38,492 nucleotides of DNA, taken from CALAGJ01 sp964293305. GTDB lineage: Bacteria > Bacteroidota > Bacteroidia > Chitinophagales > Chitinophagaceae. The position numbers and the translations under genes were made by a program. Every line of letters begins with the position of its first letter. Within the stretch, counting starts at the first letter, position 1. The DNA is taken from positions 1 to 38,492 of the forward strand of contig CAXYYO010000031.1 in NCBI GenBank assembly GCA_964293305.1. The letters run 5' to 3'. The notes beneath the pieces were generated by a model. The model saw only the letters and a list, made by a program, of their open reading frames with translations. It was not told the DNA's origin and searched no databases. This document shows, piece by piece, positions 1 through 7,552 of this stretch.

Positions 1-2199
1 AAGAAGCTAATCTTCCCACGATACCACCAATTAGATTCAGTAGGTAAAATGCTGAATGATGCAAAACAAAACGGAGCAGGTAAAAGATATTTGATTCAAC
101 ATTCGGCAGGTTCGGGAAAAAGTAATTCTATCAGTTGGTTGGCACATCAATTAGTCGGTTTATTTGATAACTCAAATACCAACACAATTTTTGATACGGT
201 TATTGTAGTTACCGATAGAAAAGTTTTAGATACTCAAATCCGAAACAACATTAAACAGTTTGAGCAAGTGAAAGGAGTTGTGGAAGCAATCACCGAAGGC
301 AGCAAGCAATTGAAAACCGCATTGGAAGAAGGCAAGAAAATTATCATCACAACTATTCAGAAGTTTCCATACATCGTAAACGAAATTGGAGAATTGCCAG
401 GAAACAAATTCGCAATCATAATTGATGAAGCACACAGCAGCCAAAGCGGAAATGCAGCAGGGAAACTAAATGAAACACTTGCAAAAGATTTTGAGAAAGT
501 GCAAGTGGATGATGATGAATTTATTTTTGTTGACAAAGACGAGTATGATGAATTGACTTCGGAAGATTTGGTAGTGGACATTGTGAAAGGTAGAAAGATG
601 CTGACCAACGCCAGCTATTTTGCTTTTACAGCAACACCGAAAAACAAAACGCTTGAATTATTCGGAGAGAAATACAGTGACAACGGAAAAGAAAAGTTCA
701 GAGCATTTCATTTGTATTCAATGAAGCAAGCCATAGAAGAAAATTTTATTTTAGATGTGTTGCTCAATTACACCACCTACCAAAGCTACTATTCACTGCT
801 AAAGAAAATTGAAGACGACCCTCAGTTTGACAAAAATAAAGCACAGAAGAAGCTCAAAATTTTTGTAGAGAGTAACACATTTGCCATTGCTAAAAAAACC
901 GAACTTATTATTGAACATTTTATGGACAATGTAATTCGCAAGAAAAAAATAAATGGTTTGGCAAAGGCAATGATTGTTACAAGCAGTCGCAGAAACGCAG
1001 TAAAGTATAAAAAAGCATTTGACAAATACCTTTCTGATAAAGGCATTCCATACAAAGCGATAGTTGCGTTTTCGGGAGAGATTGACGGACAAAGTGAATC
1101 AGCATTAAATCATTTTTCAAGTGCTGCAATTCCAGACGAGTTTAAAAAATCGGAACACCGTTTTTTAATTGTTGCCAGTAAATTTCAAACAGGTTTTGAC
1201 CAACCGCTTTTGCATACGATGTATGTTGACAAAAAATTAGGTGGAGTAAATGCAGTGCAAACACTTTCACGATTAAACAGAACAGCAGCAGGAAAGAAAG
1301 ACACTTTTGTTTTGGACTTTGCAAACAGTTCAGAAGAAATAAAAAAATCTTTTGACCCGTTTTTTGAAACAACAATTTTAGGCGAAGCTACCGACCCAAA
1401 TAAATTGTTTGACTTGCAAAGTGCCTTAGATGCTTTTCAAGTTTACACTCCCGAACAGGTGCAAGAGTTTTCACAAAGTATTGTTACCAGTGTTCCAGTT
1501 GACCAATTGCACATCATATTGGACGCAGCAGCAGAAGTTTTTAGAAATACACTTGATGAAAAGCAGCAAGAAGATTTTAGAGGCAAATGCAAATCGTATG
1601 TTCGCTTGTATGTTTTCCTTGCACAGATAGTTCCGTTTGTAAATCCATATTTAGAACGTCTTTATCTTTTCTTAAATCATTTGCAAAATAAATTAGGGAG
1701 ACAGCGTGACGAAGATTTGGCACAAGGTATTTTGGACAACATTGACATGGAAAGTTATCGCTTACAGAAAGAAGGAGATTTTATAATTCAGTTGCAGCAA
1801 GGCGATGAACTGAAACCTATGCCAACCGACATGAGAGCTGGAGTTGCAGAACCCGAATTGGAATATCTCTCAAACATTGTAAAAGCATTTAACGACAAGT
1901 TCGGAACAACTTTTACAAACGAAGACAAGGTTAAAAAAATGACAGAGGAATTGATGCAAGATGTAATGAAAGACAAAGCAGCGGTTGATAACATCAACGC
2001 ATCACTCACTAAAAAAGATTTGCAAAACGCAGAGATAACCTTTGCCGATGTTTTAAAAGAGAAAATGGTAAACCATATTGAAAGCAATTTTGAAGTTTTC
2101 AAGGAATACAGCGACAACAAAGAGTTTAGAGATTTTTTTGCAGGGACAATGTTTAAGTTGATGATGAGAGATATGTCAAAATTTAACGCAAACAAATAA
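1..2199 (+). CDS. hsdR: Type I restriction enzyme R subunit (HsdR), C-terminal part, 5' truncated by window edge
   Basis: The reading frame is open from base 1, so the gene starts upstream; 732 codons are visible. HsdR is the translocating and cleaving subunit of type I restriction-modification, acting with HsdM and HsdS on foreign DNA. Counting from the first visible Met at 49, the superfamily 2 motor motifs are Walker A AGSGKS (about residues 20-25), the DEAH box IIDEAHSS (D126-H129), motif III FTATP (about 192-196) and motif VI QTLSRLNR (from about 404). The C-terminal ~300 residues fit the helical HsdR tail that binds the methylase. The N-terminal PD-(D/E)XK nuclease domain is not in the window, nor are hsdM and hsdS, which would have to lie upstream. 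No frameshift or internal stop is visible. Family assignment is firm; whether the whole system is intact cannot be judged. Confidence 0.93.
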   Translation, partial: KKLIFPRYHQLDSVGKMLNDAKQNGAGKRYLIQHSAGSGKSNSISWLAHQLVGLFDNSNTNTIFDTVIVVTDRKVLDTQIRNNIKQFEQVKGVVEAITEGSKQLKTALEEGKKIIITTIQKFPYIVNEIGELPGNKFAIIIDEAHSSQSGNAAGKLNETLAKDFEKVQVDDDEFIFVDKDEYDELTSEDLVVDIVKGRKMLTNASYFAFTATPKNKTLELFGEKYSDNGKEKFRAFHLYSMKQAIEENFILDVLLNYTTYQSYYSLLKKIEDDPQFDKNKAQKKLKIFVESNTFAIAKKTELIIEHFMDNVIRKKKINGLAKAMIVTSSRRNAVKYKKAFDKYLSDKGIPYKAIVAFSGEIDGQSESALNHFSSAAIPDEFKKSEHRFLIVASKFQTGFDQPLLHTMYVDKKLGGVNAVQTLSRLNRTAAGKKDTFVLDFANSSEEIKKSFDPFFETTILGEATDPNKLFDLQSALDAFQVYTPEQVQEFSQSIVTSVPVDQLHIILDAAAEVFRNTLDEKQQEDFRGKCKSYVRLYVFLAQIVPFVNPYLERLYLFLNHLQNKLGRQRDEDLAQGILDNIDMESYRLQKEGDFIIQLQQGDELKPMPTDMRAGVAEPELEYLSNIVKAFNDKFGTTFTNEDKVKKMTEELMQDVMKDKAAVDNINASLTKKDLQNAEITFADVLKEKMVNHIESNFEVFKEYSDNKEFRDFFAGTMFKLMMRDMSKFNANK

Positions 2200-2214
2200 T
2201 GCTAACGCTACAGT

Positions 2215-2273
2215 CACACACATTTGCAAGCCGCACAAGCCGACACACAAGCCAAAGCTTGCAAAAGAGTGTG
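2215..2273. repeat. Imperfect hairpin just after hsdR
   Basis: Arms 2215-2231 (CACACACATTTGCAAGC) and 2257-2273 (GCTTGCAAAAGAGTGTG) pair at 15 of 17 positions around a 25-nt loop. It starts about 15 bases after the hsdR stop codon. It lacks the T-run of an intrinsic terminator, so it is either a processing or termination structure or part of a mobile or mosaic intergenic element. Confidence 0.6.
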
Positions 2274-2433
2274 CCTGTTCCACCGCAGAAAGAATTTCAA
2301 AATATTTTTTCCTCCCCTTCTAAAAAAATTAAAACACCCGACACTCAAGCCAACACGACAAAGACGCTAAAACGTAGTGCTGACAATGGTTTACAAGGTC
2401 GACCGAGAAGAACACCAGCTGGTAACATTTAGA

Positions 2434-2520
2434 CGGATAGCCAAAAGCCCCTGCATACAAGTGAATCAGTAATCTTAGAACAAGCTATGAATAAAACGAA
2501 TTGGGGCTGTTGACTATCCG
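2434..2520. repeat. Long-loop inverted repeat between hsdR and the ATPase gene
   Basis: CGGATAGCCAAAAGCCCC (2434-2451) and GGGGCTGTTGACTATCCG (2503-2520) pair at 16 of 18 positions, separated by 51 bases. Partial complementarity may extend outward (AGCTG near 2417 with CAGCT near 2526). No open reading frame of note lies inside. The shape suggests a folded site or the end of an element; no transposase is present. Confidence 0.55.
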
Positions 2521-2763
2521 TTGTTCAGCTACGCCGTGCCTTCCAGTGTGGTTGCGTACTAATTTTTCATCTGCTTGGAATGATCTTGTAAACGTTTAGT
2601 TTTTTTACTTCATCTTTCAAAGTGATGGTGGTTTTTAGACAGACTGACCTGGCAGCAAGTGTGACGAAACAGAGTGCGAAAAAATCAACATACCTACAGA
2701 CATAAAAAGATCGTTTAAGCTACTTTAAACCTATAAAAATTGCTTAAAGTTACTAAATTGTAC

Positions 2764-2791
2764 AAATAAGGTTTTATTTTTGACCTTATTT
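2764..2791. promoter_or_regulatory. Operator-like 9-bp inverted repeat over the ATPase promoter
   Basis: AAATAAGGT (2764-2772) and ACCTTATTT (2783-2791) are perfect reverse complements separated by 10 bases. The repeat ends two bases before the -7 element at 2794, so a dimer bound here would cover the -33 region. Direct observation; the operator role is inference. Confidence 0.5.
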
Positions 2792-2793
2792 TG

Positions 2794-2801
2794 TATATTT
2801 G
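2794..2801 (+). promoter_or_regulatory. Bacteroidota -7 element for the ATPase gene
   Basis: TATATTTG matches TAnnTTTG exactly. Transcription would begin around 2806-2809, right at the ATG at 2810, giving a leaderless or nearly leaderless message. No convincing -33 TTTG sits at the usual ~20-base spacing. Confidence 0.5.
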
Positions 2802-2809
2802 CTTCTATT

Positions 2810-4237
2810 ATGGCATTAAATCCTTTTTCAGAGGAACAAATAATAGCAAGACTCCAGTTTGAAAACCCTTGGTGGGCGACTGGTAACTTAGACGGATATT
2901 ACCAATCTTTCAAACCACGACTCTATTTCAATCTGTTCTACCCTTTGGTAAAAAACACTACCGTTCACAGAGCGAGTGTTTTAATGGGACCAAGACGTGT
3001 TGGAAAGACTGTTATGCTATATCACACCATTCAAAAATTAATTTCAGAAGGTATATCTCCTCAGAAAATTTTATACGCGTCAATCGAAACACCAATTTAT
3101 AATAATATTCCACTTGACGAGCTATTTAAGATGGCAAAAAAAGCTACTGGAGACACCGATTCAAATGGATGGTATATATTTTTTGATGAAATTCAATATC
3201 TTAAAGAATGGGAAGTTCATTTAAAAACATTAGTTGACGTTTACCATAACACAAAATTTATAGCAAGTGGTTCGGCTGCCGCCGCATTAAAACTAAAAAG
3301 CAATGAAAGTGGCGCAGGACGATTTACTGATTTTATGCTTCCTCCTTTAACATTCTATGAATTTATTCACCTCAAAAATTTAGGAATACTGATTAAGGCA
3401 GATACTATCAATTGGAAAGGGAATATTGCTATTTTTTCTTCAACTACAAACATCTCAGAATTAAACAAACACTTTATAAATTATGTGAATTTCGGTGGTT
3501 ATCCTGAAGTAATATTCAACCAAGAAATACAAAGTAATCCCGGCAGGTTTATGAGAGCCGACATTATTGACAAAGTTTTGCTTAGGGATTTGCCAGGATT
3601 ATACGGAATACAAGATGTTCAAGAGTTAAATTCTCTTTTTACAACAATAGCCTGGAATAGTGGACAAGAATGTAGCATTGATGAATTAAGCAAAAGCAGC
3701 GGTGTTAAGAAAACTACGCTTAGACAATATTTGTCATATTTAGAAGCTGCGTTTTTAGTTCACATTGTAAAACGAGTAGATCAAAAAGCAGGACGTTTCC
3801 AACGAGAAAACTTCTTTAAAATTTATCTCACAAATCCAAGCTTAAGAACTGCATTGTTTGCCCCACTTACAGCAGAATCTGACGGTATGGGAGCCATTGT
3901 TGAAACTGCAATATTTAGTCAATGGATGCAGCGGACTTCATTCATTCCCTACTATGCAAGGTGGAAAAATGGTGAAGTTGACTTGGTCAATATTAGTAGA
4001 AAATCAAACAGACCAGATTGGGCTGTAGAAATTAAATGGAGCAACAGATTTTTTGAATCACCAAATGAATTAAAGAGCCTTTCTTCTTTTTGTGAAGAAA
4101 ACAAACTAAAGCAGGCATTGGTAACCTCAATTGACAAATCAGGAGTAAAGGAATTTAACAATATTCAACTGCAATATTTACCAGCAGCAGTTTATGCATA
4201 CAATGTTGGAAAAAATACATTAGAAAGCCAGAAATGA
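2810..4237 (+). CDS. AAA-family ATPase with C-terminal DUF4143-like / PD-(D/E)XK-type domain
   Basis: 475 residues from ATG 2810. An in-frame TTG at 2780 is rejected because it overlaps the promoter and adds unrelated residues. Order of parts: short N-terminal region, Walker A GPRRVGKT (60-67), Walker B IFFDEIQ (D126, E127), a helical/winged-helix-like middle (QYLSYLEAAFLV), then a C-terminal part with EVD (389-391) and EIKW (407-410) spaced like a restriction-endonuclease-fold core. This is the architecture of the widespread AAA_14/DUF4143 proteins, whose cellular role is largely unknown; many sit in variable genome regions. It stands alone, downstream of hsdR on the same strand, between hairpin-bearing intergenic stretches. 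A part in defence or element maintenance is only suggested by position. Family assignment is strong; function is not known. Confidence 0.85.
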   Translation: MALNPFSEEQIIARLQFENPWWATGNLDGYYQSFKPRLYFNLFYPLVKNTTVHRASVLMGPRRVGKTVMLYHTIQKLISEGISPQKILYASIETPIYNNIPLDELFKMAKKATGDTDSNGWYIFFDEIQYLKEWEVHLKTLVDVYHNTKFIASGSAAAALKLKSNESGAGRFTDFMLPPLTFYEFIHLKNLGILIKADTINWKGNIAIFSSTTNISELNKHFINYVNFGGYPEVIFNQEIQSNPGRFMRADIIDKVLLRDLPGLYGIQDVQELNSLFTTIAWNSGQECSIDELSKSSGVKKTTLRQYLSYLEAAFLVHIVKRVDQKAGRFQRENFFKIYLTNPSLRTALFAPLTAESDGMGAIVETAIFSQWMQRTSFIPYYARWKNGEVDLVNISRKSNRPDWAVEIKWSNRFFESPNELKSLSSFCEENKLKQALVTSIDKSGVKEFNNIQLQYLPAAVYAYNVGKNTLESQK

Positions 4238-4723
4238 CACTAATCAAAAAATACAACAAGACAAGAACATTAGCTGCCAAAAGCACATTGGCTATAGGTG
4301 GGGTTTTGTCTCTTCTTGACAATTTTGTGGTAGCCAAAAGTTCAGTTCTCCGAACAAACTTTTGTACAAAAAAGCCCGCCCATCGCAAATCTGCCAACTG
4401 TCAATCTGTCTTATAACCAACCACATTTTTGCAAAAGCAAACTTGCCAAATACATGTGCAATAAGTATCTTAGCATATACACATCAAAAACTGTTTTGTA
4501 GATCCATATTTTTAAGTGCTAAATCACCCACATTCTTTGCATGGAAATGGTTGGAGGGTAAATGTGAAAATCCTTTCATGCAGATATTTTCGAGTTACTT
4601 ATTTTATAGACTTATCATTGAGATGGCATCCATGTAAGTGTCATCACTAATGTTCATATAACAAAATAACTTAGCATTATTTTGTTCCTTTATCCTTAGA
4701 GATACCAAGCCATAATTAGAGTA
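4238..4723. other. Intergenic stretch downstream of the ATPase
   Basis: About 485 bases without a credible gene. Short frames present have no protein-like composition and overlap each other. Apart from the nested hairpin I see nothing identifiable. The anti-sigma gene on the opposite strand ends at its far edge. Confidence 0.6.
4288..4397. repeat. Nested imperfect hairpin downstream of the ATPase gene
   Basis: An outer arm around 4288-4309 (TTGGC then GGTGGGGTTTTGT) pairs imperfectly with 4366-4397 (ACAAAAAAGCCCGCCC then GCCAA). Inside it, AAAAGTT (4337-4343) pairs with AACTTTT (4357-4363). It lies 50 bases after the ATPase stop codon. It may act in termination but has no clean T-run. Confidence 0.45.
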
Positions 4724-5323
4724 CTAAATGGCAATTTTTAAATGTTGCAAGATAGCAACCACAGGCTGGCCGGGATGTACTATTACATGGTGATTGGTAA
4801 GCATAGGAATGTCCACAAACCCGCCTGCACTTAATGAAATTACATTTTCTCCTATATAGCAAGTGCAACTTCCCTGTAAAATAAGGAAGCTTTCTTTTTC
4901 ATTTTCATGCGTTTCTTGAAGCACATCCTGAATAGTGGTTACCAAATAGAGACAAAGCTGCTCATCTTCATGTATGATCTGTTGTACCAATGGATTTGAT
5001 TCGTTTACATTTGGCACTAGATGCTCTACGGTTTGAAACCAAGCTTTTGCATCTGAATATTTATGTATTTTTGGAAGTTGTTTTTTTTGGAGTGAAGTGG
5101 CATCCATTTCCAACAAATCAATTGCTTCAAAGAGTTTTTGTTTATCATCAGTATTTACTGCTGCACCATATTGACGCAGTGCAGATTCAATGGCGTCTGC
5201 CTCCATCCTTAGGGCCGGATATTGATCAATTAGCGCAGCTACCTCTTTAGCTTCATCAGAGGGTAGCATGCCAAGTACAAATGCATCTAATTGCCCACTT
5301 TCTATAAATTTCTGAATATTCAT
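4724..5323 (-). CDS. Anti-sigma factor-like protein with C-terminal cupin domain
   Basis: 199 residues. The N-terminus (FIESGQLDAFVLGMLPSDEA) is the short helical anti-sigma domain seen in RskA/ChrR-like regulators, where it binds an ECF sigma factor. Residues ~120-199 form a single cupin barrel with a motif-1-like stretch (HENEKESFLILQG) and a motif-2-like stretch (GGFVDIPMLTNHH), which could hold a metal or small ligand. No zinc-binding HxxxCxxC and no membrane segment are seen, so it should be cytoplasmic. Its ATG overlaps the stop of the upstream sigma gene (ATGA at 5320-5323), the usual coupling of a sigma/anti-sigma pair, but that sigma gene is broken here. The reading frame itself is intact. 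It either lost its partner recently or has another target. Confidence 0.75.
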   Translation of the reverse strand: MNIQKFIESGQLDAFVLGMLPSDEAKEVAALIDQYPALRMEADAIESALRQYGAAVNTDDKQKLFEAIDLLEMDATSLQKKQLPKIHKYSDAKAWFQTVEHLVPNVNESNPLVQQIIHEDEQLCLYLVTTIQDVLQETHENEKESFLILQGSCTCYIGENVISLSAGGFVDIPMLTNHHVIVHPGQPVVAILQHLKIAI

Positions 5324-5765
5324 TTTATATTTAATGCTTTCCGCAATTGCAAAATTGCAGTTCTTGAGCTGCTTTTTACTGTAACTACAGGAATGTTTAA
5401 CATTTTTAAAACCTCATTCTGAGTAAAACCTCAAATATACAAAAGGTGAATAATAGTTCTATACTGTACATCTAAATGCATGATTTCCTCTCGTATCATT
5501 TTTTATCTTCCGGCATAAAAGCATATTTTTCTTTACCATATTCGAAAAAATTTGGCTCTTTGGTTGCCGTTACTTTAAAAATTTTACCCTTGAAATAATC
5601 AGTGATTGTAGTTCTTGCAATATCTGCAGCCCATGTAAAAAAAAATCTGGCTCTTGAAGCGTCTTACATATCCAAGTCTTTCCAGACATGAATAAAACTA
5701 TCTTGAAGTAAATCATCTGCCAACTATTAACCATGTGTTATACTAAAAATAATACTACACAAAGT
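5320..5765 (-). pseudogene. Degraded ECF (sigma-70 family) sigma factor
   Basis: Conceptual translation of the minus strand shows region 2 (SIITH-like helix, then LADDLLQDSFIHVWKDLD, then FTWAADIARTTITDYFKG) followed by region 4 (LDVQYRTIIHLLYI, then GFTQNEVLKMLNI, then LQLRKALNIK). The frame has TAA and TAG before LADD, TAA after DLDM, and TGA between YI and GF. The switch from the region-2 to the region-4 frame, near the A-run at about 5500, needs a frameshift. The extreme N-terminus is not recognisable. The last codon's TGA overlaps the anti-sigma ATG. The decayed gene is clearly the former partner of the cupin anti-sigma gene. Confidence 0.85.
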
Positions 5766-5781
5766 CTAAGTGTTTTAAGAT

Positions 5782-6000
5782 TTACTGTTCAAATGCTTTA
5801 ATAGCTTTGGCATACGCCTGCTCTACCAATTGCTCGATTAAAAATGGCTGCTTTTCAGGAACGCAACTTCTAAAATCTAACAAAATAAGACATGTGTTTT
5901 TTACATTATAACCATTAACAGCATCAACGCATATCAATTTTTCTTTTTTTTGTACCTCATTCAAATATTTTATTTGCACATGTTTGATGTTTTTTTTCAA
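5782..6000 (-). CDS. Possible small hypothetical protein or remnant
   Basis: 72 codons from a TTG; no ATG is available near the start. The 3' half (CLILLDFRSCVPEKQPFLIE, then a helix ending AIKAFEQ) reads as protein-like, but I recognise no family. Its 5' end overlaps the start of the plus-strand BtuF-like gene by ~20 bases and it lies upstream of the decayed sigma gene, so it may be debris from the same degraded locus. Doubtful. Confidence 0.25.
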   Translation of the reverse strand: MKKNIKHVQIKYLNEVQKKEKLICVDAVNGYNVKNTCLILLDFRSCVPEKQPFLIEQLVEQAYAKAIKAFEQ

Positions 6001-6789
6001 GGAAAGGAATCACTGCCATTTTTTTCGTATCCACCCAAAAGAATTGTTTCCTTAGTGCCATCACAAACAGAACTTTTATATGACCTTGGCCTTGATAATA
6101 ATGTTGTTGGGATTACAAAATTTTGTGTTCACCCCAAAGATTGGCTAGCATCTAAATCAAATATAGGGGGTACTAAAAATTTTCATCGAGATAGAATCAT
6201 ATCATTACAACCTGATTTAATTATTGCCAATAAAGAAGAAAATATAAAGGACCAGGTTGAACAGTTAGCAAATTATGCACCTGTTTGGGTAAGTGACATT
6301 CAATGTTTTGATGATGCCCTCCACATGATTCAAGCTATCGGCCATATCACAAAAAGAAAGGAAAAGGCAAATGAAATTGTGAGGTCAATTCAAACTAGTT
6401 TTAATGTTTTGGAAGCTTTGAAGGAATCTAAAAAAACTAAATTAAAAAAAGCCGCATATCTCATTTGGCAAAATCCTTTTATAACCATTGGTCATGATAC
6501 TTTTATAAGTAATATGATGCAGTATGCTGGTTATGAAAATGTCTTTAATGATAAAATACGCTACCCTGAAATATCTTTGACAGAGCTTCAGACTTTGCTG
6601 ATTCCAAAAGAAAATGATGCATCCTATCTGTTATTATCATCAGAGCCTTTTCCTTTTAAAAATAAACATATTGATTTTTTTAAAAAAGCCTTACCGGGTG
6701 TTGAAATTATACTAGTGGATGGAGAATATTTTAGTTGGTATGGGAGCCGGTTATTGCATGCCCCAAATTATTTTCAATCATTATCTTAA
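5980..6789 (+). CDS. BtuF-like helical-backbone substrate-binding protein
   Basis: 269 residues from ATG 5980; an upstream in-frame TTG at 5950 is less likely. The segment PKRIVSLVPSQTELLYDLGL followed by VVGITKFCVHP is the start of the TroA/BtuF-type fold that binds cobalamin, haem or metal chelates for an ABC importer. A long central helix links the two lobes (residues ~125-155, Lys/Glu-rich), and the second lobe contains YLIWQNPFITIGHDTFISNM. No N-terminal signal peptide or lipoprotein Cys is visible, which is common for this Bacteroidota subgroup and leaves its location uncertain. No permease or ATPase gene is adjacent. Family assignment is good; ligand unknown. Confidence 0.82.
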   Translation: MFDVFFQGKESLPFFSYPPKRIVSLVPSQTELLYDLGLDNNVVGITKFCVHPKDWLASKSNIGGTKNFHRDRIISLQPDLIIANKEENIKDQVEQLANYAPVWVSDIQCFDDALHMIQAIGHITKRKEKANEIVRSIQTSFNVLEALKESKKTKLKKAAYLIWQNPFITIGHDTFISNMMQYAGYENVFNDKIRYPEISLTELQTLLIPKENDASYLLLSSEPFPFKNKHIDFFKKALPGVEIILVDGEYFSWYGSRLLHAPNYFQSLS

Positions 6790-6931
6790 ATTTTATCCTG
6801 AACTAAAACTTTTTGCTTATTTAAAAATCATTGATATTCCTACTACATGTTGAATTTCCCCTTGCAATTAATTATAATCCTTGAAACAATTCAAAAGGAA
6901 AAATACATTCCTGTATCTTGCACCCACTTCT

Positions 6932-6959
6932 ATTTTTACGAAATACAATTTTTACGAAA
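6932..6959 (+). repeat. 12-bp direct repeat upstream of gmhA
   Basis: ATTTTTACGAAA occurs at 6932-6943 and again at 6948-6959, a 16-base period, ending six bases before the gmhA ATG. It may be a tandem duplication or a pair of regulator half-sites. Confidence 0.5.
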
Positions 6960-6965
6960 GAACAC

Positions 6966-7544
6966 ATGATCGACAAAATTAAAAATATTATTCAATCATC
7001 CATAGCCGTAAAACAACAACTGGCTAATGATGCTGTGATGATTGAAAAAATTAATTCTATTTCAAATCTTCTTACTAATCGCCTGCATGCAGGCAATAAA
7101 ATTCTTTTTTGTGGCAATGGTGGTAGTGCAGCAGATGCTCAACACCTTGCTGCCGAATTCTCCGGTAGATTTTATACAGACAGAAAAGCACTTCCTGCCG
7201 AAGCTCTTCATTGCAACACTTCTTACCTCACAGCTGTGGCCAATGACTACAGCTACGATGTAGTATATGCAAGATTATTAGAAGGTATTGGCAATACTGG
7301 CGATATACTGTTTGGCCTCAGCACTTCCGGCAATTCTAAAAATATCATAAAAGCATTTGAAACAGCTCGTACAAAAGCAATTACAACCATTGGTTTTACT
7401 GGAGCTACAGGCGGTGGCATGAAAGACTTGAGTGATATATTGATCAATATTCCTAGTACTGATACACCGCGAATACAAGAATGTCACATGCTTCTAGGCC
7501 ACATCATCTGCCAGCTGGTTGAAGAAAAATATTTTAATCTTTAA
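6966..7544 (+). CDS. gmhA: D-sedoheptulose 7-phosphate isomerase (phosphoheptose isomerase)
   Basis: 192 residues from ATG 6966; a more upstream frame start at 6918 adds a non-conserved extension. It is a SIS-domain protein with the hallmark FCGNGGSAADAQHLAAEFSG near residue 45-65 and a second signature LLFGLSTSGNSKNII, ending with the helix QECHMLLGHIICQLVEEK that carries the catalytic His. GmhA converts sedoheptulose 7-phosphate to D-glycero-D-manno-heptose 7-phosphate, the first step to activated heptose for surface glycans. The heptose nucleotidyltransferase gene follows 8 bases after its stop, so the two are cotranscribed. Confidence 0.93.
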   Translation: MIDKIKNIIQSSIAVKQQLANDAVMIEKINSISNLLTNRLHAGNKILFCGNGGSAADAQHLAAEFSGRFYTDRKALPAEALHCNTSYLTAVANDYSYDVVYARLLEGIGNTGDILFGLSTSGNSKNIIKAFETARTKAITTIGFTGATGGGMKDLSDILINIPSTDTPRIQECHMLLGHIICQLVEEKYFNL

Positions 7545-7552
7545 TTCCATCT

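Larger units (their letters stand above)
2200..2763. other. Intergenic stretch between hsdR and ATPase
   Basis: About 560 bases with no credible gene. A 77-codon frame overlaps the hsdR stop, but its composition is Ser/Thr/Lys-rich and unlike a folded protein. The stretch holds the two inverted repeats listed separately; the rest shows no structure I can name. Confidence 0.6.

Noticed and set aside
2199..2432. 77-codon frame overlapping the hsdR stop codon
   Set aside because: Ser/Thr/Lys-rich with no hydrophobic core, runs through two inverted repeats, no ribosome-binding site; not protein-like.
2434..2520. Classical integron attC site
   Set aside because: The long inverted repeat has the right general shape but lacks the paired GTTRRRY/RYYYAAC cores, and no integrase is in the window.
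4234..4637. Short plus-strand frames after the ATPase gene
   Set aside because: They overlap each other in different frames, cover a hairpin, and look like translated non-coding DNA.
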